Assembly (NCBI GenBank): GCA_003096255.1
Contig: PIXS01000257.1
Location: 1-9,758, forward strand
Origin: Candidatus Bathyarchaeum sp.
GTDB lineage: Archaea > Thermoproteota > Bathyarchaeia > Bathyarchaeales > Bathyarchaeaceae
DNA: 9,758 nucleotides
Direction of reading: 5' to 3'
Within the stretch, counting starts at the first letter, position 1. Each line of letters starts with the position of its first letter. This document shows positions 1 through 5,953 of this stretch, piece after piece. A program made the translations under genes and the position numbers. The notes under the pieces were generated by a model. The model searched no databases, was not told where the DNA came from, and worked only from the letters and a program-made list of their open reading frames with translations.

Positions 1-455
1 ACGAAATAGCCGAAGAAAGGGAGGGCACACACAGAAGGGAGCGGCTTCTGCGAATGCGAAAAGAAGCAGAAGAAATAATGAAAGCCCTCAAAGAGTTTAA
101 TCCGCGTCTTGTGGGAAGCGTTTGGAGGGGAACAGCCCGCAAAGGCAGTGACATAGACATAATCGCATTTTCCCAAGATTGTCTTCAGGTTTTAAGTCAG
201 CTTCAGAAACACAATTTTGAGGTTGCACGCACAGAGCAGATTTCAGTAACAAAAGAGGGAGAAAAGGAGTCTTCTTTTCACATTCATATCTTTTTTCCGT
301 CTGGAGACGAGGCGGAGGTTGTTGTTCGAAGCCTAATCACTTTGGGAAAACAAGAAAGATGTGAAACCTATGGAGATATTAAGACAGGACTGAGCCTCAA
401 ACAGCTCACAAAAGTCCTCAAGGAGAATCCAGTTCAGAAGTTTGTGCCAATATAG
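1..455 (+). CDS. DNA polymerase beta-type nucleotidyltransferase, 5' truncated by window edge
   Basis: The reading frame is open to the left edge, so the gene starts outside the window. The first ATG inside is at 54, but 17 further codons upstream (Glu/Arg-rich, ending in RRERLLR) look coding and charged like what follows. Numbered from that ATG, Gly21-Ser22 and the pair Asp33/Asp35 (GSVWRGTARKGSDIDI) are the metal- and nucleotide-binding signature of the Pol beta nucleotidyltransferase superfamily. Glu88, in a strand after the FFPSG turn, is a plausible third carboxylate. The protein ends in a short YGD...GLSLKQL tail, at a TAG stop. Such domains transfer a nucleotide to an RNA, protein or small molecule, but the substrate cannot be told here. 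No HEPN-like partner gene follows, so nothing supports a minimal MNT/HEPN toxin-antitoxin pair. Family call good; function unknown. Confidence 0.8.
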   Translation, partial: EIAEEREGTHRRERLLRMRKEAEEIMKALKEFNPRLVGSVWRGTARKGSDIDIIAFSQDCLQVLSQLQKHNFEVARTEQISVTKEGEKESSFHIHIFFPSGDEAEVVVRSLITLGKQERCETYGDIKTGLSLKQLTKVLKENPVQKFVPI

Positions 456-489
456 ACTGACGTCTCTTTGGAAAAGCTGTTAATCAGCA

Positions 490-497
490 TTTAAATA
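490..497 (+). promoter_or_regulatory. Archaeal TATA box (BoxA) for the DUF2095-like gene
   Basis: The octamer TTTAAATA matches the archaeal TATA consensus well. Transcription would begin about 25 bases downstream, near 520, leaving a leader of about 55 bases. That leader holds a strong Shine-Dalgarno AAGGAGA at 561-567, 10 bases before the ATG at 578. The call comes from the motif alone. Confidence 0.55.
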
Positions 498-577
498 GAG
501 GTCTTATCACAGGAAAATATTAGGGAAACACTTCATCCCAGCACAGAAAATAGACATAGAAAGGAGAACGCCCAAAA

Positions 578-922
578 ATGGATCTTGAAAAGAAAAAGTT
601 TCGAAGAATGTTTCCGAACTTGGCTCAAGAACTAGATAACGAAAACTGTGGAACAAAAATCAACTCTGTGCGTTCCGATCCCACTACTGGCGATAAAGCG
701 GTCTCAAAAAAATTTACTGATTATTCACCAGATGTGATTGATTTTCTCCGCAGATGCGACAAAAAGGAGCAGGCGGAAGAGATAATCGATTACATGGAGA
801 AGAGGAAAGAGATAAGCTGTGAATATGCCACAAAACTCAGAAAACAGCTAAAGAAGAAAGGCGTCAGAAGCTTTGGGTCAAAAAAAGAAGATGACTACTA
901 CTTAAAACAAGACGGATTCTAA
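578..922 (+). CDS. Small charged archaeal protein, DUF2095-like, function unknown
   Basis: This is a 114-residue soluble protein with no signal peptide or membrane segment. It is very rich in Lys, Glu, Asp and Arg. An N-terminal block (KKKFRRMFPNLAQEL, residues 5-19) resembles the conserved start of archaeal DUF2095 proteins as I remember them. A variable linker follows (about residues 22-50). Residues 51-95 look helical (DVIDFLRRC, AEEIIDYMEKR, YATKLRKQLKKKG), and the tail is GVRSFGSKKEDDYYLKQDGF-like. The ATG is well supported by AAGGAGA at 561-567. It has its own promoter, and the upstream nucleotidyltransferase ends 122 bases earlier, so an operon is not required. It converges on alba. 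The charge suggests nucleic-acid or ribosome contact, but that is only inference. Confidence 0.75.
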   Translation: MDLEKKKFRRMFPNLAQELDNENCGTKINSVRSDPTTGDKAVSKKFTDYSPDVIDFLRRCDKKEQAEEIIDYMEKRKEISCEYATKLRKQLKKKGVRSFGSKKEDDYYLKQDGF

Positions 923-927
923 ACCAG

Positions 928-946
928 AAAAACAGAAAAGAAAAAA
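928..946 (-). terminator. T-rich archaeal terminator downstream of alba
   Basis: Read on the minus strand, the stretch after the alba stop becomes almost pure pyrimidine: CCC, then runs of six, four and five T interrupted by single bases. Oligo-T tracts without a strong hairpin are the usual archaeal termination signal. It lies 35 bases past the alba stop and just before the end of the convergent DUF2095-like gene, so the alba transcript would stop before entering that gene. Confidence 0.55.
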
Positions 947-980
947 GGGTTGCCGAGTTCAAGTTGAAGCTGCCGATTTA

Positions 981-1253
981 TCAGCGCTTCAAGGCTATTT
1001 CGATTGTTGAAACGTTTTTTGTTCCGTCTTCTCGTTGCAGTTCTTCGGTTCCTATTTCTATTTTGTCGGCTTTCAGGTCTTTCAGGAATTTGCGGCGAAC
1101 TATTTCAACAGCATCAACAGCTGTAGTGATTGCACGTCCCCGAGCCTTCACAGTAACTTCTTTGACATCAGCTGAATTGAAGTGGGTAATCACTGCCATA
1201 ACGTAGCTCATTGCAGGTTTCGTTCCAACATAGATTGTGTTATCCTCTGACAC
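981..1253 (-). CDS. alba: Alba family DNA/RNA-binding chromatin protein
   Basis: This 90-residue protein matches Alba over its full length: the start strand NTIYVGTKPAMSYV, the core VKARGRAITTAVDAVEIVRR (about residues 36-55) and the end strand VSTIEIALKR. Alba is an abundant dimeric protein that coats archaeal DNA and also binds RNA. The core Arg-Gly-Arg and the second lysine of the DNA-contact loop (Lys12) are present. The first lysine of that loop, the acetylated Lys16 of Sulfolobus Alba (IGKKP), is Thr11 here. The start is GTG at 1253, supported by a near-perfect Shine-Dalgarno AAGGAGGT at 1260-1267 with a 6-base spacer. It is divergent from purH and convergent with the DUF2095-like gene, so it is probably monocistronic. 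Confidence 0.95.
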   Translation of the reverse strand: MSEDNTIYVGTKPAMSYVMAVITHFNSADVKEVTVKARGRAITTAVDAVEIVRRKFLKDLKADKIEIGTEELQREDGTKNVSTIEIALKR

Positions 1254-1353
1254 ACAGACACCTCCTTCTTTTATTGTCTCCTTTGTTTTGGTTGTTTGGA
1301 ATCAGATTCACAGAGTAAACCTGCTTCCACTCCTGCTATTTTCATTTGTTTTC

Positions 1354-1362
1354 CTTTTTAAT
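1354..1362 (-). promoter_or_regulatory. Possible TATA/BRE element for alba, in the shared alba-purH promoter region
   Basis: On the minus strand an A-rich BRE-like stretch (CCAAAAA) runs into ATTAAAAAG. Transcription would start near 1330, giving alba a leader of about 75 bases with its strong Shine-Dalgarno. The AT core is nearly symmetrical, so the same bases read on the plus strand (TTTTTAATTTTT) could serve purH with a start near 1386. The 185-base gap to the purH ATG holds no other gene that I can see. Confidence 0.35.
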
Positions 1363-1397
1363 TTTTGGCAAAAATGAGGTTGAAAGACTTTTGTTTC

Positions 1398-1420
1398 GTT
1401 AATCCCATTAACAGGTTAAC
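1398..1420. promoter_or_regulatory. Palindromic candidate operator upstream of purH
   Basis: GTTAAT at 1398-1403 and ATTAAC at 1407-1412 form a perfect inverted repeat around CCC. A third copy of the half-site, the self-complementary GTTAAC, follows at 1415-1420. The cluster sits between the likely purH promoter and its Shine-Dalgarno (AAGGTG, 1424-1429), where an archaeal repressor would block transcription. That it is bound by a regulator is inference; the symmetry is seen directly. Confidence 0.4.
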
Positions 1421-1438
1421 ATCAAGGTGTTGACGACT

Positions 1439-2023
1439 ATGAAGCGTGCCTTAATCTCAGTTTATAACAAGACAGGCATCGTTGATTTTGCCAGAGAACT
1501 AGACAAAATGGGAGTTGAGATAATTTCAACTGGCGGAACCTATGAAATGTTGAAGAGTACGGGAATCAGATCTGTGAAACATGTTTCAGAGGTTACTGGG
1601 TTTCCGGAGATACTAGAAGGCAGAGTTAAGACTGAGCACCCAAAGCTGATGGGCGGTATACTTGCCTTAAGAGACAAGGAAGAGCATGTGAGGGATCTTG
1701 AAAGGTATGGAATAGAGGCAGTTGACTTGGTTGTCTGTAACCTGTATCCCTTCGAAAAGGTAACGGCTAAAGGAGCAGACATGAAGACTGCCCTAGAAAA
1801 CATTGACATAGGCGGACCCAACATGATCAGGGCGGCAGCAAAAAATTTCGAAAACGTGATTGTAGTCGTTAAACCCAGCAGATACAACCAAATCATCAGC
1901 GAATACAAAAAGAACGGCAACGTAACTGCTACAACAAGAAAGGTTTTGGCTGTGGAAGCCTTCAAAGAAACTGCAAGATACGACAAGGCAATTCACAGGT
2001 TCCTAGAAGCGTCTAGTTCTTGA
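1439..2023 (+). CDS. purH: IMP cyclohydrolase (stand-alone N-terminal domain of PurH)
   Basis: It closes FAICAR to IMP, the last step of de novo purine synthesis. The protein covers only the cyclohydrolase half of bacterial PurH, with an MGS-like fold. Motifs numbered from the ATG at 1439 are SVYNKTG (7-13), STGGT (30-34), GRVKTEHPK (61-69), NLYPF (101-105), ENIDIGGP (120-127) and RAAAKN (131-136). The Lys, Tyr, Asp and Lys that line the active site in the vertebrate enzyme all have counterparts. The end (EAFKETARYDKAIHRFLE) matches where the cyclohydrolase domain ends in bifunctional PurH, so this is complete and not truncated. The AICAR formyltransferase step must come from another gene, such as purP or a separate C-terminal PurH. 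In-frame GTG (1427) and TTG (1430) lie upstream, but AAGGTG at 1424-1429 sits 9 bases before the ATG, which I prefer. Confidence 0.92.
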   Translation: MKRALISVYNKTGIVDFARELDKMGVEIISTGGTYEMLKSTGIRSVKHVSEVTGFPEILEGRVKTEHPKLMGGILALRDKEEHVRDLERYGIEAVDLVVCNLYPFEKVTAKGADMKTALENIDIGGPNMIRAAAKNFENVIVVVKPSRYNQIISEYKKNGNVTATTRKVLAVEAFKETARYDKAIHRFLEASSS

Positions 2024-2036
2024 TAGTGTGGAGACG

Positions 2037-2045
2037 TTTTATATT
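2037..2045 (+). promoter_or_regulatory. Archaeal TATA box for the RNase J-like gene
   Basis: TTTTATATT lies 14 bases after the purH stop. A start about 25 bases downstream, near 2067, leaves a leader of about 17 bases that carries GGGG at 2072-2075, 8 bases before the ATG at 2084. This suggests the downstream pair of genes is transcribed separately from purH. Confidence 0.5.
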
Positions 2046-2083
2046 CGGCTCTGAGAAGTAACTTCTGTTGCGGGGTCTTGCTG

Positions 2084-3643
2084 ATGATTAAGATTGCTTG
2101 TTATGGGGGAGTGAATGACATTGGAGGAAACAAGCTTCTTGTGAAATTCGATAAAGGGTCAATATTCCTCGACTTTGGCCTGTCATACAGCCAAGAGAGC
2201 CAGTTTTTTGAAGAATTTCTGCAGCCTCGGTCAGCATGCAAAATACATGACTTGTTGAATTTGGGTTTGTTACCCCACATAGATGGCGTCTACAGGCAGG
2301 ATGCCCTCTGCCCAAAGGATTTCGAAAATTACGAAGTTAAGGCAAAAGATTTGTGGAAACTGGGCATACAAAGTTTTGAGGAGGCAGCGAAGACAGGTTC
2401 TTGGCATCCTGACGCCCTGTTTATTTCCCATGCCCATCTGGACCATTGTGGGTATGCTCCATATTTGGGGGGTATGCCGTTTTTGTGTTCCGAGATGACA
2501 CAGAGGCTGATGGAGGCGGTGTCTGAAATTGGGAATTTGCAGGGTTTGGATAAGCAGTTGACGGCTGTTAAAAGACGTGAAATGGGGACTCTGAAGACGG
2601 GCTTTTTTTCAGGTGAACCAAAAGTAGGTTACTCGAAGTATGAAGAAGAGCGGGAATTCCAGTGTTTGGAGCATAAGAAATCTCAAGCAATAAAGAATGA
2701 TTTGACGGTTACAGGCTTCAATGTTGACCATTCGATACCTGGCTCGATGGCTTGTCTCGTTGAATCCAATGACTCTCAGGTGCTGTACACTGGAGACATA
2801 AGGTTCCATGGCAAATCTGGCTACAATCTGGGAGATGAACTAAAGGGGCTTGCGCCAGACGTGATGTTTTGTGAAGGCACCCGCATCGACAAAAATGAGC
2901 CAGACGACGAAAAGAAGGTGGAAACAGACCTCGCCGACATAATATCACAGTGTGAGGGGCTGGTTATGGTCGGTTTCACTTGGAAGGATATAGACAGGTA
3001 TGAGACTGTCCGTGACGCGGCAAGAAAAAGTGGCAGAATCCCAGTTTTTGATCCGCGGCTAGCTTACTTGTTGGCTAAGATTGGGAGAAGCGCCTATGAT
3101 GAGGGCGCCAGGGTGTTTCTTGAGAGATGTGGATGTATGCTCTATTCTCCAGGCGACTACAGCAACTCCAAGCACAAGGTTGGGGACATGGCTCTTTCGG
3201 AGTGGAGCAGCAAACGAGACAACATAGTGGTTGACACGAAACATTTGGAGAATGGAATATCCGCCCTTGAGCTCAGTGAGAATCCATCCAGCTATGTGCT
3301 GCATTTGGACTATTTCAGGTTCAAAAACATGCTAGATTTTGTTCTTCCAGAAGGCTCCGTGTTTGTGAGGGCACAGTGTGAACCATTCAATCCCAAAATG
3401 GAGCTTTCTCACGAACGACTGATACGGTGGCTGAAGCACTTCAAAATCAACGCGGATAACGACTGGAATCCTTACCAGATTCACGCTAGCGGTCACGCGT
3501 CGGGTCCAGAAATACAGGAAATGATAGATCAAATCAAGCCCAAGCTCCTAGTTCCCGTGCACACTGAACATCCTGAACTGTTTAGGAATCCTGCAGGCAC
3601 AATTCACATGCCCGAAAAGGGAGTAGAAAAAAGGATAGGATAA
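2084..3643 (+). CDS. RNase J-like beta-CASP metallo-beta-lactamase protein
   Basis: A probable cytoplasmic zinc-dependent nuclease of 519 residues. It has the MBL-fold metal site HAHLDH (116-121), a third-site His in DHSIPGS (His216) and an Asp in YTGDIRFHG (Asp238). The beta-CASP signature follows: an acidic motif in MFCEGT (Glu264), a His in SGHASG (about 471) and a His in PVHTEH (His493), as in RNase J and the RMMBL specificity domain. These features place it with enzymes acting on RNA (or DNA) rather than beta-lactams. The HxHxDH motif lies about 40 residues later than in standard RNase J because of extra sequence at about 36-105, so I give no rnj symbol. TTG at 2078 is an alternative start, but GGGG spacing and homology to IACYGGVNDIGGNK favour ATG 2084. 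It abuts the superoxide reductase gene with no gap. Confidence 0.85.
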   Translation: MIKIACYGGVNDIGGNKLLVKFDKGSIFLDFGLSYSQESQFFEEFLQPRSACKIHDLLNLGLLPHIDGVYRQDALCPKDFENYEVKAKDLWKLGIQSFEEAAKTGSWHPDALFISHAHLDHCGYAPYLGGMPFLCSEMTQRLMEAVSEIGNLQGLDKQLTAVKRREMGTLKTGFFSGEPKVGYSKYEEEREFQCLEHKKSQAIKNDLTVTGFNVDHSIPGSMACLVESNDSQVLYTGDIRFHGKSGYNLGDELKGLAPDVMFCEGTRIDKNEPDDEKKVETDLADIISQCEGLVMVGFTWKDIDRYETVRDAARKSGRIPVFDPRLAYLLAKIGRSAYDEGARVFLERCGCMLYSPGDYSNSKHKVGDMALSEWSSKRDNIVVDTKHLENGISALELSENPSSYVLHLDYFRFKNMLDFVLPEGSVFVRAQCEPFNPKMELSHERLIRWLKHFKINADNDWNPYQIHASGHASGPEIQEMIDQIKPKLLVPVHTEHPELFRNPAGTIHMPEKGVEKRIG

Positions 3644-4066
3644 ATGTTTTTTAGAGTCCGAAAAACAGGTTATTGTGGAGTTGTGAATGTTTTGAGCGCA
3701 GATTTTTCATTGAACGAACTGAATAAACCAGACTGGAACAATCTTACCGTAATGGCAAAGAAGCATACGCCCATTATCGAGGCGCCCAGCAAAGTAAAAG
3801 CAGACGAGCCCTTCGCCGTGAAAATCAAGGTTGGAGGAATCGACGGAGTTGAGCACCCTAACACTTTGAGCCACTGGATAAACTGGGTTGCCCTCTACGC
3901 TGGAGACCGATTGATAAGCAGAACAGCCCTTGGTGCTGAGCTGTCAGACGGCTACGTCCTAACAATCAATGTGACACTAAAAGAATCAGCCACCCTACGA
4001 ACACAAGAATTCTGTAATCTACACGGAGTCTGGGAAGGAAAACCAAAAGAAATCACAGTCGAGTAA
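3644..4066 (+). CDS. Superoxide reductase, neelaredoxin/desulfoferrodoxin type
   Basis: It reduces superoxide to hydrogen peroxide at a mononuclear iron, an anaerobe's alternative to superoxide dismutase. The four His and one Cys ligands are visible in KKHTPI, HPNT, SHWINW and CNLHG (the last gives both Cys and His). The N-terminal rubredoxin-like Cys cluster of class I enzymes is absent, so this is the single-iron class. The glutamate usual just before the first His (EKH in Pyrococcus) is replaced: the three residues before it are Ala-Lys-Lys. The ATG directly follows the upstream stop, with AGGA 4 bases before it, implying translational coupling. In-frame TTG at 3692 would give a protein starting SADFSLNEL, of about 124 residues, nearer the usual family length. 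The first 16 residues may therefore not be translated. Confidence 0.9.
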   Translation: MFFRVRKTGYCGVVNVLSADFSLNELNKPDWNNLTVMAKKHTPIIEAPSKVKADEPFAVKIKVGGIDGVEHPNTLSHWINWVALYAGDRLISRTALGAELSDGYVLTINVTLKESATLRTQEFCNLHGVWEGKPKEITVE

Positions 4067-4070
4067 ACTC

Positions 4071-4607
4071 TCAGAGTTTGGAAGCCAAGTTTTTGGCGTC
4101 CATCCTTATTTTTTGCAGTTCCTCTTTTGTAGGTTTGCCTCTGATGTCGCCCATTCTGCCTTTTGTGCTGCGTTCCCCATTGCCAATGAATTCGCTGAGA
4201 ACATACCATTCATCCACTACCGTGAATCCGATGTGCTCAAAGAATTGACCCATATACAAGCCCACGGGCGTTGCCTCGCGGAGTCCAGTGTGGGGTCCAG
4301 AATAGGTGCAGAACATTAGGGCATATTTTCCAGGAACTTTTGGTGCACCTGTCTTGATTCGTCCCTGTTTTCTGTTTTCGCTAAATTTTTTGAGCAAAAA
4401 ATCGGTAACCTGCTTGGGCGGATGCCACTGAATAGAGGGGGCGCCAACACAGACAAGATCATAGTCAAAATAGTCTATGTTGTCTGCTTCTGTTGTTCGC
4501 TTCAGAGAAACGTTTACTCCAGCAGCCTCTAAGCCCTCTTTTATTGCGTACGCCACTTTCTCGGTGTTTCCGGTGTTAGACCAGTAGAGAATTAGGGCAC
4601 TCTTCAC
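4071..4607 (-). CDS. Flavodoxin-like FMN-binding electron carrier
   Basis: From GTG 4607 the product is about 179 residues. The FMN phosphate loop SNTGNT (10-15) follows the first strand ALILYW. The second loop, CVGAPSIQWHPPK (about 53-65), carries an aromatic Trp where flavodoxins stack the isoalloxazine ring. The third, FCTYSGPHTGLRE, lies near residue 105. It is longer than classic short-chain flavodoxins (about 140) and has an Arg/Lys-rich C-terminus. Flavodoxins shuttle one or two electrons in the cytoplasm; the partner is unknown. It could serve the superoxide reductase encoded convergently 4 bases away, but that is inference. An upstream in-frame TTG at 4667 would overlap the Lrp-like gene and add 20 poorly matching residues. 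GTG with GAGG 10 bases upstream is more likely. Confidence 0.85.
   Translation of the reverse strand: MKSALILYWSNTGNTEKVAYAIKEGLEAAGVNVSLKRTTEADNIDYFDYDLVCVGAPSIQWHPPKQVTDFLLKKFSENRKQGRIKTGAPKVPGKYALMFCTYSGPHTGLREATPVGLYMGQFFEHIGFTVVDEWYVLSEFIGNGERSTKGRMGDIRGKPTKEELQKIRMDAKNLASKL
4084..4116 (+). terminator. Possible hairpin plus T-tract terminator after the superoxide reductase gene
   Basis: GCCAA (4084-4088) pairs with TTGGC (4093-4097) around a GTTT loop, and a run of six T follows near 4111-4116. It lies within the 3' end of the convergent flavodoxin gene, where the T-run is also explained by Lys/Asn codons on the other strand, so this may be coincidence. Confidence 0.25.
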
Positions 4608-4650
4608 AGTGATTACGCCTCGTTTGGTATGAAATAAAACGGAGGTTATG

Positions 4651-4890
4651 CTACTTTTTTTCGTCAAGGATTAGCATGGTTATTGTTGACCTGACCTCGT
4701 CTAGGCTTCGCACCTTCCATGTGACAATCTCTTTGAGTTTGTCCATACTGTCTGCTTGGACTTTGGCGACTACATCGTAGACTCCGTAGACAGGAAAAAT
4801 TTCTACGACAGCGTCAAGTGTTTCCAAAATTTCTACCACTTTCTCCATGAATTTTGGTTCGGTGTTGATCAACACATAAGCCATTGGCAT
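4651..4890 (-). CDS. Stand-alone Lrp/AsnC ligand-binding (RAM) domain protein
   Basis: This protein of about 79 residues has only the C-terminal sensor domain of Lrp/AsnC regulators and no helix-turn-helix. MPMAYVLINTE begins the first strand, VYGVYDVVAKVQA (about 36-48) is the conserved Gly-Tyr-Asp core, and WKVRSLDEVRSTITMLIL closes the fold. Such domains form dimers and octamers and bind amino acids, often modulating full-length Lrp partners. GTG starts occur upstream in frame (4926, 4905), but ATG 4890 matches the usual family start and has GGAGA at 4899-4903, 8 bases before it. A TATA-like box lies upstream at 4968-4976. The flavodoxin gene follows 43 bases downstream on the same strand, probably in the same transcript. 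Confidence 0.9.
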   Translation of the reverse strand: MPMAYVLINTEPKFMEKVVEILETLDAVVEIFPVYGVYDVVAKVQADSMDKLKEIVTWKVRSLDEVRSTITMLILDEKK

Positions 4891-4967
4891 AACAAATCTC
4901 TCCACATTTAATTCGGCTAGATACACTAAATAATGTTTCTTCTCAAAGCGAATGCCTAAAATTCACG

Positions 4968-4976
4968 TAATATAAG
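4968..4976 (-). promoter_or_regulatory. TATA box for the Lrp-like/flavodoxin transcript
   Basis: CTTATATTA on the minus strand lies 26 bases past the kinase stop. A transcript starting near 4946 would carry a leader of about 56 bases to ATG 4890, including its Shine-Dalgarno. This suggests the two small genes are separately transcribed from the kinase. Confidence 0.45.
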
Positions 4977-5002
4977 CAGCAAATGTGAACCATGTGGCAG
5001 AT

Positions 5003-5953
5003 TCAGTTTTCCATGTAATCAAGCATTCGTTTTTGGATGCTTCCATCCTTTAGCCCCATAACAAACTCTACCACATCGTTGGGTTCCCTGAACCGCAACT
5101 TGATTAGGCTCTGGAAGCCCCAATCTGAACATTTTATGCGGCTAATGGTTGAGGCGGCGCTAACCGATTTGGCGAAATCTTCGGTGAGGTTGTAGGTGGC
5201 TAAGAAGGCTCCACACCAGACGTCTCCTGCTCCGGTAGTGTCAACAACCTTTTCTGGAGGCAAAGTCAAGGCAGGAACCATCTGCAGGTTACCGTTTTCT
5301 TCACTGATTATGGCACCCAAGCTTCCCAAAGTGACAATCAGCCTTTTGGCTTTGAGAATTCTGACTGCAGAAGAGAGGGAGTCTGTTTGGGCTAACGCTT
5401 TGGCTTCCGTGTCGTTTACAACAAAAAAGTCTGCCTTTAAAGCAATGTCCTTGAGGATTCGCCTGTTTCTGCGCCCGTCTCTTATGTAGTCTATCCACGT
5501 GTTTACGGAAACTTTGGTTCCTGGAGACTTCTGCTTTATTTTGTCTACTATTTTTACGACCTTTGAAGGCTGCATAGGTGAAATATGGAAGATGCTCTTG
5601 TGTCTAAGCCATTTGGCGGATATTCTGCGGGACGTTATCTTGGAGCCAGCGCCGTGAGATGCTTTCAGGTAATGGGCTTCCCAGCGGCGGTCGTACCTGA
5701 TGTGAAACCTTGTGGAGGGCTCATCATATATTTTCACGTCCTTGTAGGGCAGAAGCTTCAGGGCATCAAGGAACTGGTTGTCTTTTCCTGTGGCTGAAAT
5801 CAAGGTGACGTTTGGTGATAGGGTTCTGGCTGCCATCGCCGCGTAAAGGGCTGCGCCTCCAGGCTGAAGTCGGGTACCGTTAACATTTTCGACTTTGTCA
5901 ACAGAGATGTGCCCCACAAAAACCAGTCTTTGAGCTGACAGCCTACATTCCAC
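5003..5953 (-). CDS. PfkB-family (ribokinase-like) sugar or nucleoside kinase
   Basis: A 316-residue ATP-dependent kinase. Signature 1 appears as QPGGAALYAAMAARTL (30-45). NDTEAKAL (180-187) is the NxxE magnesium motif. DTTGAGDVWCGAF (238-250) is signature 2, with the anion hole and catalytic Asp244. The substrate could be a sugar, sugar phosphate or nucleoside; I cannot tell which. Length is normal for the family. The only in-frame start before the conserved VFVGHISVD strand is GTG 5953 (or GTG at codon 13, which would cut into that strand), and it lacks a properly spaced Shine-Dalgarno. An ATG-ATG in another frame at 5961-5966 has a good one (see findings), so the true N-terminus is uncertain. 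It is divergent from prf1 across a 184-base gap. Confidence 0.88.
   Translation of the reverse strand: MECRLSAQRLVFVGHISVDKVENVNGTRLQPGGAALYAAMAARTLSPNVTLISATGKDNQFLDALKLLPYKDVKIYDEPSTRFHIRYDRRWEAHYLKASHGAGSKITSRRISAKWLRHKSIFHISPMQPSKVVKIVDKIKQKSPGTKVSVNTWIDYIRDGRRNRRILKDIALKADFFVVNDTEAKALAQTDSLSSAVRILKAKRLIVTLGSLGAIISEENGNLQMVPALTLPPEKVVDTTGAGDVWCGAFLATYNLTEDFAKSVSAASTISRIKCSDWGFQSLIKLRFREPNDVVEFVMGLKDGSIQKRMLDYMEN

Noticed and set aside
1..455. Nucleotidyltransferase plus the next small gene as an MNT/HEPN toxin-antitoxin pair
   Set aside because: The downstream protein lacks the HEPN RxxxxH motif, is 122 bases away and has its own promoter.
523..540. GGGA...TCCC inverted repeat in the leader of the DUF2095-like gene
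   Set aside because: A four-base stem with a ten-base loop is expected by chance; no riboswitch-like structure surrounds it.
1540..1986. 148-codon open frame antisense to purH
   Set aside because: It lies wholly opposite a well-conserved enzyme, is hydrophobic only because it mirrors purH codons, and has no start signal or recognisable family.
4608..4667. TTG-initiated 20-residue extension of the flavodoxin
   Set aside because: It overlaps the end of the Lrp-like gene, lacks a Shine-Dalgarno and does not match the flavodoxin fold, which begins at the strand right after GTG 4607.
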